From Rhodospirillales bacterium (lineage in GTDB: Bacteria > Pseudomonadota > Alphaproteobacteria > Acetobacterales > Acetobacteraceae): 64,000 nt of DNA. The notes under the pieces are model-generated. The model was given only the letters and a program-made list of their open reading frames with translations, was not told the origin of the DNA and did no database searches. The DNA is taken from assembly GCA_028869995.1 (NCBI GenBank), contig JAGWQN010000091.1:1-64000 (forward strand), given 5' to 3'. The stretch's first letter is position 1, and the number at the start of each line of letters is the position of its first letter. Below are positions 50,551 through 59,002 of the stretch, one piece after another. The position numbers and the translations under genes are program-made.

Positions 50551-50682
50551 GCCGGCAGGCTGACCGGATCGGCGCCGCGGGGTCAATGGGGCCTCGCCGC
50601 GGCGTCGCTGCCCGAGGCTGGCGGCGGTGGTTTGCCCAGGCCGTCGTTTGCCCTGGCGGCGATTCGCCGGCATATCGCGCTC

Positions 50683-51774
50683 ATGGATCTCGCCCTGGCC
50701 CGCGACCTCGTCGCGATCGATTCCCGCAGCTCGGTCTCCAACCTGCCGATCGCCGAACGCGTCGAAGCCGCGCTGGCGGGCTTCGAGATCGAGCGGCTGG
50801 ACTATCAGGACCCTGCCGGGGTGGCGAAACGGGCTTTGGTCGCCCATCGCGGTCCGCCCGGCGGCCTCGCCTTGTCCGGCCACATGGACACGGTGCCCGA
50901 CACCGGCTGGACCGAGGACCCATGGTCGGCGCGCGTTGAGGAGGGGCTTCTGCGCGGGCTGGGGGCGGCGGACATGAAGGGCCCGCTCGCCGCCTGCATC
51001 GCGGCGGCGGTGTCGTTGCCGCCGGATGTGCCCGCGACGCTGCTCATCACCACCGACGAGGAAACGACGAAGCAGGGCGCCCGGGCCATCGTCGCGCGTT
51101 CCGAACTCGTCAAGCGCGTGCGCCCGCACGCGATCCTGGTCGCGGAGCCAACCGGGATGGTGCCGGTTCGCGGGCACCGCGCGAACGTGCATTTCACCGT
51201 GACCGCCCGGGGCGAGCAGGCCCACAGCAGCACCGGGCGCGGGCGCAACGCCAACTGGGCGCTAGTGCCCTTCCTGGCCGAGATGCGAGCCATCTTCGAG
51301 TGGCTGCGCAGCGATTCCGCGATGCAGGATGCGGCTTACGATCCGCCTTTCAGCGACTTCAACCTCGTCATCGACAACCACGGCACGGCCGTGAACGTCA
51401 CGGTGCCGGTGGCCACGGTGCGCATCAAGTTCCGCTACTCCGCCCGGATCGAGCCGTTGCCGGTGGTCGAGCGCGTGCGTGCCGCCGCGGCTGCGGCGGG
51501 GCTCGGCGTGGAGGAGGCGTGGGAGGGCAGGCCGCCGGAGCTGGCGGCGGGGCATCCGCTCATTGCGTTGGTCGAGCAGGTGGCCGGCGCCCGCGCGACC
51601 ACCGCACCCTACGGTACCGATGCATCGGAGCTTTCGGGGATCGCGCCATGCTTTCTCCTCGGTCCGGGATCGATCGAGGTCGCGCACAAACCTGGTGAGA
51701 CCATTGCCGTGACGGCGCTGGAGCGGGCGGTCCCGGTGTTCGCCGAGCTCGCCCGGCGCGTCGCTCAGGTATAG
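50683..51774 (+). CDS. M20-family metallopeptidase/deacylase
   Basis: A 363-residue M20 family hydrolase (ArgE/DapE/CPG2 type). Metal site blocks are LSGHMDTVPDTG, GLGAADMKGPLAA and TTDEETTKQGAR (catalytic Glu in DEE). It removes an acyl or aminoacyl group from an N-acyl amino acid or peptide. The gene context (amino-acid PLP enzymes on the other strand) suggests an N-acyl amino acid. Start ATG at 50683. It overlaps the convergent hydratase gene by 10 bp. Confidence 0.87.
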   Translation: MDLALARDLVAIDSRSSVSNLPIAERVEAALAGFEIERLDYQDPAGVAKRALVAHRGPPGGLALSGHMDTVPDTGWTEDPWSARVEEGLLRGLGAADMKGPLAACIAAAVSLPPDVPATLLITTDEETTKQGARAIVARSELVKRVRPHAILVAEPTGMVPVRGHRANVHFTVTARGEQAHSSTGRGRNANWALVPFLAEMRAIFEWLRSDSAMQDAAYDPPFSDFNLVIDNHGTAVNVTVPVATVRIKFRYSARIEPLPVVERVRAAAAAAGLGVEEAWEGRPPELAAGHPLIALVEQVAGARATTAPYGTDASELSGIAPCFLLGPGSIEVAHKPGETIAVTALERAVPVFAELARRVAQV

Positions 51775-52502
51775 TCGAGCGCGACCTCTCCCAGGCTCGG
51801 GAAGCGCACGCGCACCCGCGCGCCTGGCCCGGCCAGCGTCTTGCCGGTCCACGAACCGCAGGTCACGAACTGGCCCGCCTTGAGGCCGCCGGACCAGACG
51901 CTGCCGACATTGGCCAGCCACACCACGAGCCGCACCATGTCGCCCGCCGGGTTTCCGGTGCGCTGGATGGTGGCGGCGTCGATCGCCTGCTCCACCGTCT
52001 CCCGGGCGAAGTCGATGCCCTGCCAGTCGGCCCGCCCGGGGCCATGGATGAAGGCGCCGTGCCCCTGGCTGTCCGCGAGGTTGGAGGGCATCGCCACCTT
52101 GTCCATGTCGAGATAGCGCGACTCCAGCGTCTCGATCGCCGGGTGCGCCGTCGCCATCGCGGCGATCACCTCCTCGCGCGCGTAGGGTTTGCTGCGCGGC
52201 GGCAGGTCCATGCCGATGCGGAACGCGACCTCCGCCTCGATGCCGCGCATGCGGTGTTCGGCCGAGGAGAGCCGGGCCGGGCTTGCCAGGATGCCGGAGG
52301 CGGGAAGGGCGCCGCAGATCGGCGGCGCATCCGGCCCCGGCGCCCCGACCTTCCAGCCGCCGATCGGGCCGAGCGCGCTCATGACCCGGTGCTGGATCGC
52401 ATAGGCGGCCGTCAGCTCCGTCGGGCGCACCGCGTCGGGCAGGTCGGCGAGGCGTTTTGCCGGATCGTGGCGGGCGGCGAGCAGCAGGTCGGCAGCATCC
52501 AT
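51765..52502 (-). CDS. 2-oxo-pent-4-enoate hydratase-like (FAH superfamily) protein
   Basis: A 245-residue protein of the FAH fold, MhpD/HpcG branch: GGWKVGAPGPDAPP, RGIEAEVAFRIG (metal-binding Glu-x-Glu), LESRYLDMD and the C-terminal GQFVTCGSWTGKT, typical of 2-oxopent-4-enoate hydratases and 4-oxalocrotonate decarboxylases. The ATG at 52502 has GGGGGA six bases upstream. It may act on a 2-oxo acid made by the neighbouring amino-acid enzymes. Convergent with the M20 gene. Confidence 0.84.
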   Translation of the reverse strand: MDAADLLLAARHDPAKRLADLPDAVRPTELTAAYAIQHRVMSALGPIGGWKVGAPGPDAPPICGALPASGILASPARLSSAEHRMRGIEAEVAFRIGMDLPPRSKPYAREEVIAAMATAHPAIETLESRYLDMDKVAMPSNLADSQGHGAFIHGPGRADWQGIDFARETVEQAIDAATIQRTGNPAGDMVRLVVWLANVGSVWSGGLKAGQFVTCGSWTGKTLAGPGARVRVRFPSLGEVALDYT

Positions 52503-52583
52503 GACGGTTCCCCCAGGGTGGCGCGGGCTTGGCGCGGGTGTGATCTCGTGGGCCATGTTAGCGGCGCCGGATGAGGCGCGACA

Positions 52584-52625
52584 GGGGCGAGGTGCGAAGG
52601 GGGCGAGGTGCGAAGGGGGCGAGGC
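52584..52625 (+). repeat. Short tandem repeat (16-bp unit) before the double-GNAT gene
   Basis: CGAGGTGCGAAGGGGG occurs twice in tandem (52588-52603 and 52604-52619), with a partial third unit. It lies in the leader of the gene at 52675. Copy number could vary between strains. Confidence 0.6.
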
Positions 52626-52674
52626 GCTGAAGGAGCGCGGTTGCGCCCTGCGGGCAGCGGGGCGACGCTGGCGC

Positions 52675-53580
52675 ATGGACTTCGACCTGATCGAGACCGA
52701 TGACGAGGCATCGCGCGAGCGGGTGCTGGCGCCCCTCGAGGCCTATAATGAAGCGATGATTGGGCGCGGCCATTCCGAGCCGGCGCGCTGGATGTCGATC
52801 CTGCGCCGCGAGGGGAACCTGGTCGGCGGGCTGATCGGCGTCTGGTACTGGGACTGGCTGCTCGTCGATCTGCTGTGGCTGCCGCGGCCATGGCGGCGGC
52901 GCGGGATCGGCGGGCGGATCGTGGCCGCCTGCCTCGCGCTGGCGGCGCGCCACGGGCTCTCGGGTGTCTGGCTGCATGCGTTTTCGTTCCAGGCGCCGGA
53001 CTTCTGGCGCCGCCTCGGGTTCGCGGAGTTCGCAACCCTGCCCGACCATCCGGTCGGGCAGGCCGACCATTTTTTCCTCCACCGGACCCCGCCCGGGATG
53101 CCAAGCCCCCCGGAATTGCCGCCCGGCTTCGTGCTGCGCGAGACGGTCGATCCCGCGGACCGCATAGCCCTCGCAGCGGCGTTGCGCGGGTTCAACGACG
53201 CGGCCATCGGTGTCAGTCCGTCCCGACCTCTTGGGCTTCTGGCGCCTGGTGGCGGCGGGCTGTGGGGCCGTACCCGTCATCGCTGGCTCTTCGTCGAGCT
53301 CCTTGGCCTGCCGCAGGCGGGACGTGGCAGCGGCCTCGGCACCGGGCTGCTGCGCGAGGCCGAGCGGATCGCGGCCGGCCGCGGCTGCGTCGGCGTCTAT
53401 CTCGACACGTGCAGCTTTCAGGCGCCAGGCTTCTACGAAAGGCTCGACTACCACCGTTTCGGCACGGTGCCGGAGCATCCGCGCGGCCATGCGCGCCACC
53501 TTTACGCGAAGCGGCTGGACGGCCAGCCGCTCCTGGCCCACAACGCGCGGCCACCGCGACAGAACGGAGCGAGCGCATGA
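52675..53580 (+). CDS. Double-GNAT-domain acetyltransferase
   Basis: A 301-residue protein with two GNAT repeats. Repeat 1 (about residues 1-145) has LPRPWRRRGIGGRIVAA as acetyl-CoA loop; repeat 2 (about 145-285) has LPQAGRGSGLGTGLLREA. Both share the WLxAFSFQAPDF/YLDTCSFQAPGF-type ending with RLGF/RLDY. Such tandem GNATs arise by duplication, and one site may be structural. Substrate unknown. Start ATG at 52675; a longer frame begins at 52501 but crosses the tandem repeats and lacks similarity. Stop overlaps the PhaJ-like gene (ATGA). Confidence 0.82.
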   Translation: MDFDLIETDDEASRERVLAPLEAYNEAMIGRGHSEPARWMSILRREGNLVGGLIGVWYWDWLLVDLLWLPRPWRRRGIGGRIVAACLALAARHGLSGVWLHAFSFQAPDFWRRLGFAEFATLPDHPVGQADHFFLHRTPPGMPSPPELPPGFVLRETVDPADRIALAAALRGFNDAAIGVSPSRPLGLLAPGGGGLWGRTRHRWLFVELLGLPQAGRGSGLGTGLLREAERIAAGRGCVGVYLDTCSFQAPGFYERLDYHRFGTVPEHPRGHARHLYAKRLDGQPLLAHNARPPRQNGASA

Positions 53581-53990
53581 CCTATCTTGATGAGATCAAG
53601 CCCGGGATGACGGCCGAGCTGGCCAAGACCATCACCGAGGCCGACATCCTGCTGTTCGCCGCGGTCAGCATGGACACCAACCCGGTGCATATGGATGCCG
53701 AGGCCGCCGCCGCCTCGACGTTCGGCCAGCGCATCGCCCATGGCATGCTCTCCGCGGGGCTCATCTCGGCCGTGCTGGGCACCAGGCTGCCGGGGCCGGG
53801 GACGATCTATCTCGGCCAGACCCTGCGCTTTCGTGCCCCGGTCCGGATCGGCGATACGGTGCGTGCCCGGGTTGAGGTGGTCTCGGTCGACGCGGCCAAG
53901 AAGCGGGCGACGATCAAGACCGAGTGCTACGTCGCCGACAAGGTGGTGATCGAGGGTGAGGCGATCGTGATGCCGCCCTCGCGGCCCTAG
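53577..53990 (+). CDS. PhaJ-type (R)-specific enoyl-CoA hydratase (MaoC family)
   Basis: A 137-residue single-hotdog MaoC protein with the hydratase-2 motif VSMDTNPVHMDAEAAAAS and FGQRIAHGML, with catalytic Asp and His. Converts trans-2-enoyl-CoA to (R)-3-hydroxyacyl-CoA, as PhaJ does to feed polyhydroxyalkanoate synthesis from fatty acid oxidation. No phaC is nearby, so the link to PHA is not shown. ATGA overlap with the double-GNAT gene; ribF starts 15 bp later. Confidence 0.88.
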   Translation: MTYLDEIKPGMTAELAKTITEADILLFAAVSMDTNPVHMDAEAAAASTFGQRIAHGMLSAGLISAVLGTRLPGPGTIYLGQTLRFRAPVRIGDTVRARVEVVSVDAAKKRATIKTECYVADKVVIEGEAIVMPPSRP

Positions 53991-54005
53991 GCGCCGCTTG
54001 CCGCC

Positions 54006-54971
54006 GTGCAGATTTTCACCACCTGGCGGGATCTGCCGGCGGCGGCGCGTGGCGCCTCGGTGGCGCTCGGGAACTTCGACGGCGTGCACCGGGGCCATGC
54101 CCAGGTGCTCGCCGCCGCCCATGCGGCGCGACCCGACGCACCCCGCGCGGTACTGACCTTCGAGCCGCATCCGCGCGAGCTGTTCCGCCCTGACGATCCG
54201 CCATTTCGCCTGACGTTGTCGGCGGAGCGGGCGGCAGCGCTGCGGCAGCTCGGCACCGCCCTGCTCTTCGAGCTGCCGTTCGACCGTGCCTTCAGCGCCA
54301 TGACGGCGGAGGATTTCGCGGTGGAGGTGCTGCACCGCGGCCTCGGCGCGCGTCATCTGGTCTGCGGGGCGGACTTCGCCTTCGGCCACCGTCGCGGCGG
54401 CAACACCGCTTTCCTCGCCGGGCGTGCCGAGGCCCTGGGCATCGGCCTCACCCTGGTCCCGGCGCTGGCCGACGCGGAGGGGCCGGTTTCCTCCACCCGC
54501 ATCCGCCGCCTGCTGCAGGACGGGTATCCGCAGCGCGCGGCGGCGCTTCTCGGCCGGCCCTGGACCATCCGCGGCCCGGTCGAGCATGGCGATGCGCGCG
54601 GCCGCACCATCGGGTTTCCCACCGCGAACGTGCCGCTGGGCCGGCATCTGGAGCCGGCGCGGGGGGTCTACGCGGTGCAGGCCCGGCTGGCCGACGGGCG
54701 CCTGGTGGGAGGGGTGGCGAATATCGGCCGCCGACCGACCCTGGGTGAGTCTCCGGAGAGCCGCGTCGAGGCGCATCTTTTCGATTTTTCGGAGGATCTT
54801 TACGGGCAGGAGCTGGGCATCTCGCTGCTGGCCTTCCTGCGCGAGGAGCGGAAATTCCCAAGCTTCGATGCGCTGAGGGCGCAGATCGCCCGCGATGCCG
54901 AGGAGGCAAGAAATTTCCTCCGCAACGGCGCCGCCCTTGACCCGCCGGGGCGGTCGGCCGCAGACCCTTGA
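54006..54971 (+). CDS. ribF: Bifunctional riboflavin kinase/FAD synthetase
   Basis: A 321-residue RibF. N-terminal FMN adenylyltransferase domain: ALGNFDGVHRGHAQVL and SSTRIRRLL (the ISSTxIR motif); C-terminal flavokinase domain: HGDARGRTIGFPTANVP with the GxxIGFPTAN motif. Makes FMN and then FAD from riboflavin. Start GTG at 54006, 15 bp after the PhaJ-like gene. Followed by ileS and lspA, a common order (ribF-ileS-lspA) in proteobacteria. Confidence 0.96.
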   Translation: MQIFTTWRDLPAAARGASVALGNFDGVHRGHAQVLAAAHAARPDAPRAVLTFEPHPRELFRPDDPPFRLTLSAERAAALRQLGTALLFELPFDRAFSAMTAEDFAVEVLHRGLGARHLVCGADFAFGHRRGGNTAFLAGRAEALGIGLTLVPALADAEGPVSSTRIRRLLQDGYPQRAAALLGRPWTIRGPVEHGDARGRTIGFPTANVPLGRHLEPARGVYAVQARLADGRLVGGVANIGRRPTLGESPESRVEAHLFDFSEDLYGQELGISLLAFLREERKFPSFDALRAQIARDAEEARNFLRNGAALDPPGRSAADP

Positions 54972-55038
54972 GACGAATGGATGGCAAGCCCGGCCCCGCC
55001 CCTCGCCGGGTCCGGAATCTTTGTTGGAACGAGCTTTC

Positions 55039-57786
55039 ATGACCGACTACCGCGATACCGTCTTCCTTCCCCGGACCGGTTTTCCGATGCGTGCCGATCT
55101 GCCCAAGCGCGAGCCGGCGATGCTGGCGCGCTGGGAGGCGATGAACCTTTGGCAGCGTCAGCGCGAGGCCTCCGCCGGGCGCAGGCTTTTCATTCTCCAC
55201 GACGGCCCGCCCTACGCCAACGGCCACCTGCATATCGGCACCGCGCTCAACAAGATCCTCAAGGACGTGGTCAACCGCGCGGCCCAGATGGCCGGTTTCG
55301 ACGCCAACTACATCCCCGGCTGGGATTGCCACGGTCTGCCGATCGAGTGGCGGATCGAGGAAGACTACCGCAAGTCCAAGCGCGACAAGGATTCGGTGCC
55401 GGTGATCGACTTCCGCGCCGAATGCCGCGCCTATGCGCAGCACTGGATGGGCGTGCAGGAGCAGGAATTCCGCCGCCTGGGCGTGTTCGGCGACTGGCCG
55501 CGCCGCTACGCCACCATGGATTACCCCTCGGAGGCAGCCATCGCTGGCGAGATCGGCCGGTTCCTGATGAATGGCGCGCTCTACCGCGGACTGCGCCCGG
55601 TGATGTGGTCGCCGGTCGAGAAGACCGCGCTGGCCGAGGCCGAGATCGAGTACCACGACCACACCTCGACGACGATCCACGTCGCCTTCCCGGTCATTGC
55701 GGGACCGTTTCAGGGCGCCGAGGTGGTGATCTGGACCACGACGCCGTGGACGATGCCGGGCAACCGCGCCATCGCTGCGGGACCGGATATCGACTATGCG
55801 CTGGTGCAGCTCGAGGCGCCGTTCCGCCGCCAGGTGCTGGTCGGGCTGCCGCTGCTGCCCGCCTTCCTCGAGGAGATCGGGGTGACGGCGCATCACGTGA
55901 TCCGCGTCGTCAAGGGGGCGGACGTGGTCGGCAGCGTCTGCGCCCACCCGCTGCGCGGTCGCGGCTATGACCACGACGTGAAGGTGCTGGCTGCCGATTT
56001 CGTCACCACCGATCAGGGCACCGGTTTCGTCCACATCGCGCCCGGCCACGGTGACAACGACTTCTATCTCGGCCGCGCCAACGGCATCGAGGTGCCGGAC
56101 ACGGTGGGGCCCGACGGGACCTTCAACGCCTGGGTGCCGCTGTTTTCGGGGATGCATGTCTACAAGGCGGCGGACGCGGTGTGCCAGGCGCTCGCCGATG
56201 CCGGCAAGCTGCTTGCCCGCGGCACGCTGCTGCACGCCTACCCCCATTCCTGGCGTTCCCGCGCACCGCTGATCTTCCGTGCGACGCCGCAATGGTTCAT
56301 CGCGCTGGACGGGGAGACGCGGATCCGCGCCAAGGCGCTCGAGGCCATCGCGGCAACACATTTCGTTCCGCCGCAGGGGCGCAACCGGATCGGCTCGATG
56401 GTCGCGGCACGGCCGGACTGGTGCATCAGCCGCCAGCGCGCCTGGGGCGTGCCGATCGCCGTCTTCGTGCACCGCGCATCGGGCGAGGTGCTGCGCGACC
56501 AGGACGTCGTGGACCGGATCGTCGAGGCGTTCAGGTCCGAGGGGGCCGACGCCTGGTACGCCTCGCCGCCCGAGCGCTTCCTCGGCCCCGGCCGCGATCC
56601 CGCCGATTACGAGCAGGTGCGCGATATCGTCGACGTCTGGTTCGAGTCCGGATCGACCCACGCCTTTGTGCTCGAGGCGCGCGAGCTGCCCTGGCCGGCC
56701 GACCTCTACCTCGAGGGCTCGGACCAGCATCGCGGCTGGTTCCATTCCTCGCTGCTCGAAGCCGTCGGCACGCGCGGGCGCGCGCCCTTCAAGTCCGTGC
56801 TCACCCATGGCTTCGTCATGGACGAGCAGGGGCGCAAGATGTCGAAGTCGCTCGGCAATGTCGTGGCGCCGGAGGAGGTTCTCGGCACCTACGGCGCCGA
56901 CATCCTGCGTCTTTGGGTGATGTCCTCGGATACCGCCGAGGACATGCGCATCGGTCCTGAGATCCTGAAGCAGCAGGCCGAGCTCTACCGCCGCTTGCGC
57001 AACACGCTGCGCTGGGTGCTGGGCTCGCTGGCCGGCTTCGACGAGACGGAGCGCACCGAGGACCTGCCGGGGCTCGAGCGCTTCGTCCTGCACCGCCTGG
57101 CGGAGATCGACGTGCTGATCCGCGACGCGGTGGTGAGCCACGACTGGACCGGCGTCTATCCGGCCGTGCACAATTTCTGCGCCGCCGATCTGTCGGCCTT
57201 CTACTTCGACATCCGCAAGGACGCGCTTTATTGCGACCGGCCGGACGCGCCCCGGCGCCGCGCAGCGCGCACCGTCCTCGACCATTTGCATCGTTGCCTC
57301 TGCACATGGCTTGCGCCGGTGATGCCGTTCACCGCGGAGGAGGCCTGGGTCGCGCGGTTCGGCGAGGCCGAGAGCGTCCATCTCAGCCAGTTCCCGGCGA
57401 TCCCGGCGAATTGGGGGGACCGCGAGCTGGCGGCCACGTGGCAGTCTCTGCGGGAGGTGCGGCGCACCATCACGCTCGCACTCGAGGAGGCACGCCAGGC
57501 CGGCCGGATCAGCGCCTCGCTGCAGGCGCGGGTGGAGCTGACCCTTCCGGAGCCGGAGTTCGCCGCGCTCGCCGCGACCGATTGGGCGGAGCTCGCCATC
57601 GTCTCCGAGGTCACCGTGCGCCGGGGCGAGGCTCTGGCAGCCGTGGTCGGCAGCGCGGAGGGGCAGAAATGCGCCCGTTGCTGGCGGGTCCTGCCGGAGG
57701 TCGGTCGGTCCGCCCAGCATCCGCTCCTGTGCCTGCGCTGCGAGGATGCGGTGACGAGCGGCCTCGTCTGCCGCAGCGCCGCCTGA
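55039..57786 (+). CDS. ileS: Isoleucyl-tRNA synthetase
   Basis: A 915-residue class-I aminoacyl-tRNA synthetase. HIGH motif HLHIG (near residue 65, in PPYANGHLHIGTALN), KMSKS as GRKMSKSLGN (near residue 600), the editing-domain stretch TTTPWTMPGNRAIAAGPD, and a C-terminal zinc finger CARCWR...CLRCED. Charges tRNA-Ile and edits valine. The zinc finger class and size are those of the bacterial type 1 enzyme. Start ATG at 55039; ribF stop is 67 bp upstream. Confidence 0.97.
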   Translation: MTDYRDTVFLPRTGFPMRADLPKREPAMLARWEAMNLWQRQREASAGRRLFILHDGPPYANGHLHIGTALNKILKDVVNRAAQMAGFDANYIPGWDCHGLPIEWRIEEDYRKSKRDKDSVPVIDFRAECRAYAQHWMGVQEQEFRRLGVFGDWPRRYATMDYPSEAAIAGEIGRFLMNGALYRGLRPVMWSPVEKTALAEAEIEYHDHTSTTIHVAFPVIAGPFQGAEVVIWTTTPWTMPGNRAIAAGPDIDYALVQLEAPFRRQVLVGLPLLPAFLEEIGVTAHHVIRVVKGADVVGSVCAHPLRGRGYDHDVKVLAADFVTTDQGTGFVHIAPGHGDNDFYLGRANGIEVPDTVGPDGTFNAWVPLFSGMHVYKAADAVCQALADAGKLLARGTLLHAYPHSWRSRAPLIFRATPQWFIALDGETRIRAKALEAIAATHFVPPQGRNRIGSMVAARPDWCISRQRAWGVPIAVFVHRASGEVLRDQDVVDRIVEAFRSEGADAWYASPPERFLGPGRDPADYEQVRDIVDVWFESGSTHAFVLEARELPWPADLYLEGSDQHRGWFHSSLLEAVGTRGRAPFKSVLTHGFVMDEQGRKMSKSLGNVVAPEEVLGTYGADILRLWVMSSDTAEDMRIGPEILKQQAELYRRLRNTLRWVLGSLAGFDETERTEDLPGLERFVLHRLAEIDVLIRDAVVSHDWTGVYPAVHNFCAADLSAFYFDIRKDALYCDRPDAPRRRAARTVLDHLHRCLCTWLAPVMPFTAEEAWVARFGEAESVHLSQFPAIPANWGDRELAATWQSLREVRRTITLALEEARQAGRISASLQARVELTLPEPEFAALAATDWAELAIVSEVTVRRGEALAAVVGSAEGQKCARCWRVLPEVGRSAQHPLLCLRCEDAVTSGLVCRSAA

Positions 57787-57841
57787 TGCGCGAGCCGGCG
57801 CAGGCATCCCGCGTGCGGTCTTCGGTCAGGCAGGTCCGGCG

Positions 57842-58345
57842 GTGACGCGCCAGCGGCTCGGCTCGGTGGCAGCTCTCCTGGTGCTGGCTGCCGACCAGGC
57901 GAGCAAGGCCTGGATTCTCTACGGGCTCAACCTGCCCGTGCGTCAGGATGTCCCGCTCTTCTGGTGGCTCGACCTCACGATGGTCTGGAACCACGGCATC
58001 ACCTTCGGTATCTTCAACGGCGAGAGCCGGGTTGGCTCGTGGATCCTGATCGTGGTGGCGCTGGTCGTGGTCGCCCTGCTCTGGGGCTGGCTGCGACGCG
58101 CGGAGAGCCTGCTCGCCGCCGCGGCGCTGGGGGCGATCGCCGGCGGCGCCATTGGTAACATCCTCGATCGGCTGCGGTTTGGCGCGGTGGTGGATTTCAT
58201 CCACGCGCACGCCTTCGGCTACTCCTGGTATGTCTTCAATATTGCCGACGCGGCGATTGTCTGCGGCGTCGGGGTTCTGGTGCTGGATGGCCTTCGCCGG
58301 CGCGAGCACGGGGCGGCCGGCAAGGACGCTCAGGGTGGTGCATGA
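57842..58345 (+). CDS. lspA: Lipoprotein signal peptidase (signal peptidase II)
   Basis: A 167-residue inner membrane aspartyl protease with four hydrophobic helices. Catalytic Asp118 in GNILDRLRFGAVVDFI and Asp136 in FNIADAA form the conserved dyad; the DQASK opening (residues 18-22) is also conserved. It cuts prolipoprotein signal peptides before the lipid-modified Cys. Start GTG at 57842, 55 bp behind ileS. It should process the lipoproteins predicted in this window. Confidence 0.96.
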   Translation: MTRQRLGSVAALLVLAADQASKAWILYGLNLPVRQDVPLFWWLDLTMVWNHGITFGIFNGESRVGSWILIVVALVVVALLWGWLRRAESLLAAAALGAIAGGAIGNILDRLRFGAVVDFIHAHAFGYSWYVFNIADAAIVCGVGVLVLDGLRRREHGAAGKDAQGGA

Positions 58346-58373
58346 CGACGTGGCCCATGCTAGGGGAGCGCGC

Positions 58374-58925
58374 ATGAAAGCGACAGGTTCCGTGGCGGTC
58401 GTGCTGGTCTGTGCGGTGGCGCTCGCCGGGTGTGGAGGCGCGGGGGGGGCTTCCCGCTTTTTCGGGCTGACGCGTCCCGCCCCGGACGAGTTCACGGTGA
58501 CGACGCAGCCGCCGCTCTCGATTCCGCCCAATTTCAACCTCCGCCCGCCCGAGCCGGGCGCCCCGCGCCCGCAGACGTTGAGCGAGCGGGCAGCGGCGGA
58601 GGCGGCGCTGGCGCCGCAGACCGCGCTGGGCGTGGCGCCGGCCGGCATGTCGGCCGGGCAGGCAGCTCTGCTGCAGGCCGCAGGCCCCCCGGCGCCGGCC
58701 GACATCCGCCAGCAGATTGCCGCCGACAACCGAAAGGTGGCTCAGCCTGGATTCGTGGACGAGCTGATGTTCTGGCGCAGCAACAGCGCGCAGCCCGGCG
58801 TGGCCGTCGATCCGGCGAAGGAGCAGCAGCGGATCCGCGCCAACCAGGCGCTCGGACGTCCCATGGATACCGGGAACACGCCGATCATTCAGCGCAACAA
58901 GTCGCTGTTCAATTCGCTCTTCTGA
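58374..58925 (+). CDS. DUF3035 (BamF-type) lipoprotein
   Basis: A 183-residue lipoprotein with signal peptide and lipobox VALAGC (Cys near residue 20). The mature chain has FFGLTRPAPDEFTV, TQPPLSIPPNFNLRPPEPG and the C-terminal RNKSLFNSLF, hallmarks of DUF3035 proteins of alphaproteobacteria, which are counted as BamF, an alphaproteobacterial outer-membrane protein assembly factor. Linked to lspA as in many alphaproteobacteria. ATG at 58374 after GGGGAG. Confidence 0.87.
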   Translation: MKATGSVAVVLVCAVALAGCGGAGGASRFFGLTRPAPDEFTVTTQPPLSIPPNFNLRPPEPGAPRPQTLSERAAAEAALAPQTALGVAPAGMSAGQAALLQAAGPPAPADIRQQIAADNRKVAQPGFVDELMFWRSNSAQPGVAVDPAKEQQRIRANQALGRPMDTGNTPIIQRNKSLFNSLF

Positions 58926-59002
58926 GACGCGGCGCCGGCGGTAGCCGGATGCGTCGTCACGGGGCGGTCGCGCGGCGGCGAAGGGCGGCGTAGAATAAAA
59001 AA

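Noticed and set aside
54448..57807. A 1,119-codon open frame on the minus strand opposite ileS and ribF
   Set aside because: Both genes on the + strand have complete family motifs; the antisense frame has none and low-complexity composition.
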